Shown here piece by piece: positions 8,073 to 15,700 of a DNA stretch of 35,593 nt. The position numbers and the translations under genes were made by a program. Source of the DNA: JBHEKP01 sp041859375 (GTDB taxonomy: Bacteria; Hydrogenedentota; Hydrogenedentia; Hydrogenedentales; CAITNO01); NCBI GenBank assembly GCA_041859375.1, contig JBHEKP010000073.1:1-35593 (forward strand), read 5' to 3'. Position 1 is the stretch's first letter. Every line of letters starts with the position of its first letter. The notes below the pieces were generated by a model. The model was not told the origin of the DNA and ran no database searches. It saw only the letters and a list, made by a program, of their open reading frames with translations.

Positions 8073-9268
8073 AGCCTCCCCCACGCGCCGGGATCGCGCA
8101 TCAGCCGCCCGAGTTTCGGAACTATGATGAAGGGCGGAATGAAGGCGAAGGCCGCAAGCGCCGCAAGCGGCGTCAGGGAGGACTGGGGGGCCGCCCCCTG
8201 GAGCACCTGCTCCATCATCACCCGCAGGTAGTGGGTGAGCGGCAGGGCGTAGCTCCACACCAGCGCGCCGGGGGGCATGCCCGAAAGGGGAAAAGTCACC
8301 CCGGCAAAGGCAAAGGCCGGCCCGCAGTAAAACCCCGCCATGCTGAAGGCCACCCGGAGGCTGCCCGTGAGCGCCACGATCAGGGTGGACATGGAAACAT
8401 AGGCCAGCACGAAAAGAAGCCCCGCCAGCATCCACACGTCCATCCGGCCGTTGAAGGGAACGCCGCAGTACTTGACCAGATAGGCGAGCATGAAGTTGAC
8501 CATCACCAGAAAGCAGGCGACATGCGGCGTCATTTTGGCGAGCAGCGCCAGCAGCGGGCTGCCCCCGGACACGCGGAGCCATTCCCCCGCCGTGCCCCGG
8601 CGGAGCTCCATGCCCACCGACCGCACCACCACGATGATCAGGAAGATGTGCAGCATGGTGGGCAGCAGCGCGGGAAGCAGGAAATACCTGAAGTTGAGGT
8701 TCGGGTTGTGAAGCGGGCGCGGCTCCACCCGCACGGGCTCGCTCTTTTCAAGCGCCTCCGCCGGGGTCTGCCCCCGCGCCATGCGGGCGCGGACGTCGGC
8801 GGCGGCGGCAAGGGAGAGCGTGGCGTCCCGCGCCGCGCGGCCAATCAGCCCGCTGATGAGCAGCGCCTGGTTGTTGTAAAAGGCGGTCATCTGCGGCGCG
8901 CCGCCCCGGAGCGTGTCGCGCTCAAAGCCGCCGGGGATCACCAGCAGCGCGTGGGCGAGCCCCTCCCGGATGATGCGCTCCCCCTCCCCCATGTCGGCCG
9001 CAAACCGCGCCACCGCAAGCGTCGGGGAGGCGTCAAGCATCCGCGTCAGCGTGCGTGACAGGGCGCTGTTGTCGTTGTCGATCACCACCACGGGAAGATC
9101 GCGGGGAACCTCCTCGGTGAAAATCACGGTGAGCAGCGCGAAACTGGCCAGGGGAAGGATGAAGACGAACATGATGTGGAAGGGGCTGCGCGTGATCATC
9201 CGGATTTCCCGCGCGAGGGCGGGAAAATAGCCGGTCCGTCCGGACGGGGGGGGCGCGTCGGTCATCAT
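8069..9268 (-). CDS. ABC-2 type transporter permease (YhhJ/YbhS-like), first of a pair
   Basis: The 399-residue protein has a membrane helix at about 29-50 (FHIMFVFILPLASFALLTVIF region). A periplasmic domain follows with VVVIDNDNSALSRTLTRML and ALLVIPGGFERDTL, then five to six C-terminal helices beginning YFLLPALLPTMLHIFLI. This is the domain order of ABC2_membrane_3 exporters, which pair with a HlyD adaptor and TolC to span both membranes. Translation starts at the first of two adjacent ATGs (9268 or 9265), abutting the HlyD stop with no gap. No ATP-binding subunit is encoded anywhere in this operon. Confidence 0.9.
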   Translation of the reverse strand: MMTDAPPPSGRTGYFPALAREIRMITRSPFHIMFVFILPLASFALLTVIFTEEVPRDLPVVVIDNDNSALSRTLTRMLDASPTLAVARFAADMGEGERIIREGLAHALLVIPGGFERDTLRGGAPQMTAFYNNQALLISGLIGRAARDATLSLAAAADVRARMARGQTPAEALEKSEPVRVEPRPLHNPNLNFRYFLLPALLPTMLHIFLIIVVVRSVGMELRRGTAGEWLRVSGGSPLLALLAKMTPHVACFLVMVNFMLAYLVKYCGVPFNGRMDVWMLAGLLFVLAYVSMSTLIVALTGSLRVAFSMAGFYCGPAFAFAGVTFPLSGMPPGALVWSYALPLTHYLRVMMEQVLQGAAPQSSLTPLAALAAFAFIPPFIIVPKLGRLMRDPGAWGRL

Positions 9269-10303
9269 TCACTCCCGGCGCAGCAGTTCGCGCACCCATT
9301 TCGCCGGGTCGGGCTTCGGGTCCCTGTCCCAGGGCACCACCACGCTCATTCCGGGACGCAGCCCCCCCGGAACCTCCACGGGCCTGCCGCGCACCTCGAA
9401 GGTTTTCAGGTCGAAACCGCCCGACATGGTGGTGGCCCGCCAGGTGGCGAAATCGCCCAGGGGCGTGATGTAGGTCACCTCCAGCTCGATTTCGCGCCCG
9501 CCCAGGGCGGGGACGAACCCCCGGAGCCTGTCACCCATTTTCAGGCCCGACAGCCGGTCCTCGCGCATGTTGAAGGTCACCCAGAGGTCGGAAAGGTCCA
9601 CCATCGTCATGACCGGCATGCCGGAGGCCGCCAGTTCGCCAAGGTTGACGATGTGCTCCACAATCTCGCCGTCCATGGGAGCCCGCACATTGGCCTCCTC
9701 GATGAGCGAGTCCACCTCGCCCACCGCCCCGGACGCCTGCTCCACCAGCGCGGCGGCGGCCTGCTTGTCCTCCTCGCGCGCGCCGTTCAGCGCCATGTCG
9801 TGCTGCGCCTTCGCCGCCGCCTCCAGTTTGCGCGCCATGTCGCGCTGCGCCCTTACCTCGTCGCGCCGCTGCTCGGGCACCACGCCGTCGCTGAAAAGCC
9901 GCTCCACCCGCTCAAGGCTCTTTTCCGCCAGCTCCGCCCCGGCCTTCGCCTGGAGCCACTGGTTGTGCGCCATCCTGATTTGCTCCTCCCGCGCGCCGTT
10001 CTCCGCCTTGTCGCGCTGGGCGCTCGCGGCGCTGCGCGCGCCCTCGGCCTGGCGGCGTTTGGCGTCAAGCTGGGGACGGTCCAGCACGGCGAGAATGTCC
10101 CCCTTTTTCACGGACTGCCCCTCGGCGGCAGGCATTTCCTCCACACGGCCGGGGATTTTGGCGGCCACGTTCACCTTCAGCGCCTCCACCTCGCCCTGGA
10201 TGCACTGGGGCTGGGGCTGCACCAGCAGCCAGCCCGCGCCGGCAAGGCCGGAGAGCACAATGAGAATCAGCACAAGCGCCACCAGGCGGGGATGGGGTTT
10301 CAT
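9269..10303 (-). CDS. HlyD-family periplasmic adaptor (membrane fusion) protein
   Basis: The 344-residue protein has an N-terminal membrane anchor (about 8-28). The first lipoyl half-motif follows (GEVEALKVNVAAKIPGRV, 37-54, then VKKGDILAVLD). A long Ala/Glu/Arg-rich coiled-coil hairpin spans about 78-200, with the tandem NGAREE motif at both ends. The second lipoyl half is ANVRAPMDGEIVEHIVNLGE, and a beta-barrel with VDLSDLWVTFNMRED comes next. It should bridge the inner-membrane permeases and TolC. The start overlaps the TolC gene stop by four bases and its stop abuts the permease ATG, consistent with one polycistron. Confidence 0.93.
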   Translation of the reverse strand: MKPHPRLVALVLILIVLSGLAGAGWLLVQPQPQCIQGEVEALKVNVAAKIPGRVEEMPAAEGQSVKKGDILAVLDRPQLDAKRRQAEGARSAASAQRDKAENGAREEQIRMAHNQWLQAKAGAELAEKSLERVERLFSDGVVPEQRRDEVRAQRDMARKLEAAAKAQHDMALNGAREEDKQAAAALVEQASGAVGEVDSLIEEANVRAPMDGEIVEHIVNLGELAASGMPVMTMVDLSDLWVTFNMREDRLSGLKMGDRLRGFVPALGGREIELEVTYITPLGDFATWRATTMSGGFDLKTFEVRGRPVEVPGGLRPGMSVVVPWDRDPKPDPAKWVRELLRRE

Positions 10304-11772
10304 TGTTTGGATGACTCCGTGGGCGCGGCCCCCGCCTCCGCGGGCGGTTCGGAGGGCTGCAGCGCCGGTTCGGGTCCGGCCACCGCCGCGCCCCGGGCCA
10401 GGTATTCCGCAAAATGTTCCGCTTGGCCGGAGGCCTCAAGAAGCTGGAACAGGGCCAGATCAAAATCGTAGGCGGCCTTGTTGCGGCCGAGCTGGGCGCG
10501 GGCGTGGGAAAGGGTCGCGTCCACCACCTCCACGGAGGTGGCCACCCCCTCCTCAAAGGCGCGCGTCCGCACGCGCAGGTTTTCCGCCGTGAGCCCGATG
10601 GTTTCGCCGAATGCCTCAAACTGGTCGCGGGCCCGGCCCGCCTCCTCGTGGCGCTTCACCACAAGGCTCTTCAGATCGCGCTCGTATTTGGTCCGCAACA
10701 GCGCGACGCGGCGCTCAATGGACCGGGCCGCGATCACCCGGTTTTTTCCCTGCGCCCCGTCAAACAGGGTGTACTGCGCGCCGACGCCCGCCGCCCATTC
10801 CGGGTCAAGCATGGTCAGGTCGCCCGGAAACAGCTCATGGGCGGCGAAGAGATACACCGAGGGCAGGGTGGCGCCCCTCTCGGCGCGCACCCCCTGCCGC
10901 GCCTGGGCAAGCTTCGCGTCGAGCATGGCCAGCACCGGATGGCCGCCGTCAACACGGCTTTTGAAGGTTTCAAGGGGCTCCAGATCCGGCACCATGAACA
11001 GGGGGGAAACCGGATCCGGGGCGCTCTCCATGACCAGGGAATTCATCAGGCCCTCGGTGGCGATGGCCACGTCCCGCTCCGCGGAGGCGAGTTCGGTGCG
11101 CGCATCGGACAGGGCCACCCCGGCGTTCAGGTATTCGACCCGCGCGACGATGCCCTCCTCCATCAGGCGGCGCGCGCGGTACTCATGCCGTTCCATGGCG
11201 CGCACCTTGATTTCCGCCACCTCCACCGCGCGCCTTGCGAGGCGCACCCCGAAATAGCGCTGGGCCAGCTCGGTGATCATCTGCTCGCCCGTCTGGCGGG
11301 CCTGCGCCTCCGCCTCCCCCCTGCGCGCCTCCGCCGCGCGGTTGGCCGCGTCCACGCGCCCCCCCGCATAAAGCGGCATGCTCACCCTCAGCTGGCCCTT
11401 GGTGAACTGGGAGTCCTGCACCGTGAGGGAAAGGGGTATCGGGTCCACGCTCAGGGAAATGGGCTCGTTGAGGAAGGTCTGGCGCGCCTCCAGCTCGGCC
11501 TTGGGATAACGCATGCCCCGCGCGGCCGCCCGTTCCGCCTCACGCTGCGCCACCTCCTCACGCGCCGCCAGCAGCCCCTCGTTCCGCGCGTTCATCCGCT
11601 CCACCGCCTGCGGGAAGGTCAGCGCCGCGTCCTCCGCGCGCGCCGCACCGCCGCAAAGCAGCAGGGCAAGAACCGCGCAAAACCATCCCCGTCCTGTGAA
11701 GCCCCCCCTTGGGGGGAAATTCGGGGGACTGTCCCCCCCGCTCTTGGCATGCGAATAACAGTGTCGTTTCAT
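10300..11772 (-). CDS. TolC-family outer-membrane efflux protein
   Basis: The 490-residue product shows TolC-type helical repeats: LTFPQAVERMNARNEGLLAA at the start of the mature protein, YPKAELEAR, ELAQRYFGVRLARRAVEVAE, and a second copy region with HPVLAMLDAKLAQARQGV and YDFDLALFQLLEASG. The signal peptide is unusual. The hydrophobic stretch (WFCAVLALLLCGGAARA) is preceded by about 27 residues that include the translation of a GC palindromic element (11701-11740). No alternative start lies between that element and the hydrophobic core, so the element is coded through. The ATG at 11772 overlaps the TetR stop by four bases. A Pro/Ala/Glu-rich tail ends the protein. Confidence 0.92.
   Translation of the reverse strand: MKRHCYSHAKSGGDSPPNFPPRGGFTGRGWFCAVLALLLCGGAARAEDAALTFPQAVERMNARNEGLLAAREEVAQREAERAAARGMRYPKAELEARQTFLNEPISLSVDPIPLSLTVQDSQFTKGQLRVSMPLYAGGRVDAANRAAEARRGEAEAQARQTGEQMITELAQRYFGVRLARRAVEVAEIKVRAMERHEYRARRLMEEGIVARVEYLNAGVALSDARTELASAERDVAIATEGLMNSLVMESAPDPVSPLFMVPDLEPLETFKSRVDGGHPVLAMLDAKLAQARQGVRAERGATLPSVYLFAAHELFPGDLTMLDPEWAAGVGAQYTLFDGAQGKNRVIAARSIERRVALLRTKYERDLKSLVVKRHEEAGRARDQFEAFGETIGLTAENLRVRTRAFEEGVATSVEVVDATLSHARAQLGRNKAAYDFDLALFQLLEASGQAEHFAEYLARGAAVAGPEPALQPSEPPAEAGAAPTESSKQ
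11701..11740. repeat. GC-rich double palindrome (REP-like) inside the TolC signal-peptide region
   Basis: Two palindromes lie side by side: C6-TT-G6 (about 11703-11716) and GGGGGACTGTCCCCC (about 11723-11737). The second resembles the GGGGACAGTCCCC cores that often occur as dispersed REP-like elements near TnpA_REP genes (from memory). It lies between the TolC start codon and the hydrophobic core of the signal peptide and is kept in frame. I found no second copy in this window. Confidence 0.5.
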
Positions 11773-12359
11773 GGTGTTTTCATCCCGCAAAGCCGGAACC
11801 TTGTGATTGTGTCCACCACTTTTTGCGCTGGCATGCGGCCCGTGTCCCGGGTCCACCAGTCCAGCACCTGAACAATCATGCCGATGATCGCCCGGGCCGC
11901 CACCTCCGGCTCCAGATCCCCCGCCACCGCGCCCGCCTTGATGGAGTCACGGATGCGCTGCTCCTGGGTGGCCACCAGATGATCCGTGATTTCCGTGCTG
12001 ATGCGGGTGCGCACAGACTCGGGATCAAACAGCACCCGGCAATGGGCGGGATTTTTCTCCGCAAACCAGACCAGCGCCTCGGTGTGCCTGCGGATCGCCC
12101 CCTCCAAATCCCTTTCAGGCACGTCCAAAAGTCCGCGCAGGGATTGCAGCAACGATTCCACCCCCTCAAACAGCACCGCCCGCAGCAACCCCTCCTTGTC
12201 CTTGAAGTGCAGATAGAGCGTTCCCACCGCCACACCGGACTCATGGGCGATGTCCGAGGCGCGTGTGGCCGCAACCCCCTGCCGTGCAAAGAGTTCCAAA
12301 CCGGTTTCCATCAACCGTCTGCGGGTCTCAATTCGGCTGCGTTCTCTTGCGTTCATCAT
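11769..12359 (-). CDS. TetR-family transcriptional repressor of the efflux operon
   Basis: The 196-residue protein has a typical N-terminal TetR helix-turn-helix: RRRLMETGLELFARQGVAAT, then ASDIAHESGVAVGTLYLHFK and DKEGLLRAVLFEG (about 12-60). A variable ligand-binding domain follows. ATG 12359 is chosen; a TTG at 12371 could add four residues and an ATG at 12356 would remove one. It is the first gene of the operon, overlapping TolC by four bases, so it represses its own synthesis. The operator and promoter are visible directly upstream. The ligand is unknown, presumably a toxic compound exported by the pump. Confidence 0.93.
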   Translation of the reverse strand: MMNARERSRIETRRRLMETGLELFARQGVAATRASDIAHESGVAVGTLYLHFKDKEGLLRAVLFEGVESLLQSLRGLLDVPERDLEGAIRRHTEALVWFAEKNPAHCRVLFDPESVRTRISTEITDHLVATQEQRIRDSIKAGAVAGDLEPEVAARAIIGMIVQVLDWWTRDTGRMPAQKVVDTITRFRLCGMKTP

Positions 12360-12374
12360 TGAACCGTCCAATTG

Positions 12375-12400
12375 TGAATCAACCTTGATTCACTGAATCA
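12375..12400. promoter_or_regulatory. TetR operator: three alternating half-sites
   Basis: TGAATCAACCTTGATTCA (12375-12392) is a perfect 8-base inverted repeat with a 2-base centre. Its right half also forms a second inverted repeat with TGAATCA (12394-12400) across one base. The three half-sites cover the region from the -10 box to beyond the predicted start of transcription. This is a classic layout for an autorepressing TetR protein. Confidence 0.8.
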
Positions 12401-12428
12401 GTATACATGAAACACCTTCACCAATCAA
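12400..12428 (-). promoter_or_regulatory. Sigma-70-type promoter of the tetR-efflux operon
   Basis: On the minus strand, TTGATT (12428-12423), a 17-base spacer, and TATACT (12405-12400) form a good housekeeping promoter. Transcription would begin near 12393, giving a leader of roughly 34 bases that contains most of the TetR operator. Confidence 0.75.
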
Positions 12429-12735
12429 CCCCCACGGTTTGCCAAAATACTGATAAATACTCCTGCTAATTATTTTTATTGACAGATTAAATAAAGTATG
12501 TTAGAAAAATATAAGAAAGTTTAACGGTGACCGGCGGGCACATGTTGCCGACCGCACGAAACGCCCCAACGGGAGGGGATGATTTCTGCGGAAACATGGG
12601 ATATCATGGAGCATGCGGTGGAACCGCACCGTCGGGCATCAACCCAGGGAGGATGGAGCGATGAGCAGGGCATGGGGCATGAATGAATCACACGCTCACA
12701 GGCGCACAAGCCATGCGAACAGCAAAGGGGGCGCC
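12429..12735 (+). promoter_or_regulatory. AT-rich leader and possible promoter of the ELWxxDGT protein
   Basis: This stretch has no convincing gene. TTGACA (12479-12484), 17 bases, then TAGAAA (12502-12507) could be a promoter for the plus-strand gene, with a leader of about 220 bases. The block 12440-12525 is markedly AT-rich compared with its surroundings. A second in-frame ATG at 12661 has GGAG upstream and could extend the protein by 25 residues, but that would bury the signal peptide. Confidence 0.45.
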
Positions 12736-15700
12736 ATGAACAGGCCATTCGTCCTGCTGATGCTCTGCGTTGCCGCTGCGATTCCGGCAATGTGGGCGGG
12801 CGCGGAGGATCTGACGCCGCAACTCGTCAAGGACATCCCCTTCTCTCCACCCTTCAACTCCGCCCCGGGCAACTTATGCGCGTTGGGTGAAACATTAATC
12901 TTCACCCAAGAACATCCCAGTTTTGGCCGTGAAATTTGGGCCCTCGATAGAGGCCAGGAAACGCCCAGATTGGTCCGCGACATAAATCCGGGAACCCAAG
13001 GCGGCAATTATGCATCATTTGAGGCATATGGCGATAACATGTATTTCAGATATGCCTTGCCTCAATATCCAATCACGGCCACTTCCACAGGATTCTGGAG
13101 AACAGACGGCACACCGGAAGGGACTGTTGATGTAAGTTTTATGTCGTCCTACGAACTAACCAAAGCGGGGGGATACTTTTACTTCTGCCCGCAAGTAGCT
13201 CACGACGCACTTTGGCGAAGTGACGGCACTCAAGAGGGGACCGTCAAGGTTAAAAATTTCAAAAAACTTGGTTTCACCTGCATCACTGGCAACCTCACAG
13301 AATTCGGTCCTTTGCTCATGTTTTCACTCTGCTACTTTTCGCCCAGCCACAGCAGTGATGAATCTGCGCTGTGGAAAAGTGACGGAACCGAAAGCGGCAC
13401 AGTCCTGGTCAAACAAATACATCCCACGGACGGCGCCGCGATTAAGTCGTTGACGGTGGCGGGGGGCAGCCTCTTTTTTGCCGCAAAACAGGCGGAAACA
13501 GGCTACGAACTATGGAAAAGCGATGGCTCGAGTGATGGAACTGCCCTGTTAAAGGATATTTCTCCTGGAACGACTTCAGGAAATCCCGAGAACCTTTTCG
13601 CCTGGAATGGCTTGCTGTTCTTCTCCGCATACACTTTCGAGGATGGAATAGAACTGTGGCGGAGTGACGGAACAGAAGGGGGTACTTTTCTGCTCAAAAA
13701 CATAAATCCCGGGGGTTCCTTTGGGGTATTTGGCACGGGAGCCGGTTACGATGGTTTGCCTTCCGGCTTTACCCCCCTGGGGGATTCCCTCTTCTTTACG
13801 GCGTATGGCGGGGGGGGTAATTATCAACTTTGGAAAACCGACGGAACCGGGGGGGGAACCATCCTGGTGCGCGACGGATTTGACAAGCGCCCGGCAAAGT
13901 TAACGGCAATGAACGGACGCCTGTACTTCATCGGTTCCAGGAAAAATGATGATGGTGAACTGTGGGCCAGTGACGGAACAGCCGCGGGCACACAGAGAGT
14001 GAAAGACATCTATCCGGGGTCCAGTTCAAGCCTGCCCAGTGATTTGACGCCGGTGGGCGACACACTTTACTTCAGTGCGGTGGACAGCAGCGGAGTGAAA
14101 CGCCTCTGGCAAAGCGACGGCACCGAGGCAGGAACCATTGCGTGCCGCCACACACCCAGGGAACCTGACAGTTTCACCCCCATGGACAACCGCGCCTTTT
14201 TCACGGCGGAAAGCACGGAGAGCGGCAACGAACTCTGGGCGACGGACGGAACCATGAAAGGCACAGCCTTGGTGCGGGACATCAATCCCGGCATGCAAGG
14301 CAGCCATCCGGACGAGCTTCTGGCCGACGGCAGCACCCTGTGGTTTGCGGCAAACGACGGCGCGCACGGCAGGGAACTCTGGAAAAGCGGGGGCACGCAG
14401 GGCACCACAGCCCTGGTTGCTGACATCCGGCCCGGCAAGGAAGGAAGCGAGCCCAGACATCCGTCGCTTTTTGGCGGCAGGCTCCACTTCACCGCCGACG
14501 ACGGCGCCAGCGGCAGGGAACCCTGGACCAGCGACGGCACCCCCGAAGGCACCGCGATGATCTTGGACATCCGGCCCGGCGCGGAGGGCTCCGGACCGGA
14601 GGGCATGAGCGCCGCAAACGGACTGCTCTTCTTCACCGCAGACGACGGCGTCCACGGCAGGGAGCTTTGGGCCAGCGACGGCACCCCCGGGGGAACCGCG
14701 ATGGTCGCGGACCTTGTCGCGGGCAAGAGTGACGACGGTCCCGGCCAGCTTGCGGTGGTGGACACCATTCTTTACTTTACGCTCTCCAACAAACTTTGGC
14801 GCAGCGACGGCACCCCGGAGGGGACGATGCCCGTCACGGACATCCAGTACACCAGCATCGCCAAACTCACCCCGGCGGGCGCACTGCTGTATTTTGAGGG
14901 CGACGACGGCACCACCGGTCCCGAACTCTGGCGCAGCGACGGCACCCCGGAGGGCACCCTTCTGGTGGGGAACATCTATCCCGGCACAACCGGATCGTCC
15001 CTCTCCAACATGCGAAACGTGGAGGGGGTGCTCTTCTTCTCCGCCATAAGTTCGGAAATCATGGGCAACGAACTCTGGCTCTCCCAGGGGGACACCGCCA
15101 CGACCTATCGCACAGGCACCATCAATTACGACAACAACAGCAACGCCGATCCCGGCGGCATGTGCCTCGCGGGCGGCAGGGTGGTGTTCACGGCAAAAAA
15201 AACCGCCATGTCCTTCAATGAAATCTGGGGTTGTCCCCTGCCCGCGCCCGCCGCACCCAGCAACCCCTTTGCGGTGGAAATCTCCACGGACAGCATCACC
15301 TGGGTCTGGAACGACAATTCGGCCAACGAAACCGCCTTCCGCGCATGGAACTACACTCCGGGCGAGGATGAGCCCCAAATGACCGTGGGCAATTTTGCGC
15401 CGGACACCACCTACTGGACGCGGACCGGCCTGACGGCAAACACCCTGCACAGTTTCCAGGTGGTGGCGCGGCGCGTGTACACCACCGCGGCGGTGAGTCC
15501 GAGGACGGAATACACCTCCCGGCACACCCTGGCGGGGCCGCCCGTGTGGGGTGTCAATGTGGCCACGGAAACGGCCCTTGCCACCCTGCGCGCCGCGGGC
15601 AACATCTACTTTGACAACCCGGAAGGCTTTGGTCTCGGCGTCCAGGGCGGTTCCAACCACCGGGTGAGCGCCTACCGCTACGCCTGGGACAACTCGGCGG

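Noticed and set aside
12613..12735. Longer N-terminus for the ELWxxDGT protein (starts upstream, including ATG 12661)
   Set aside because: It would place up to 41 extra residues before a clear signal peptide; ATG 12736 has its own ribosome site.
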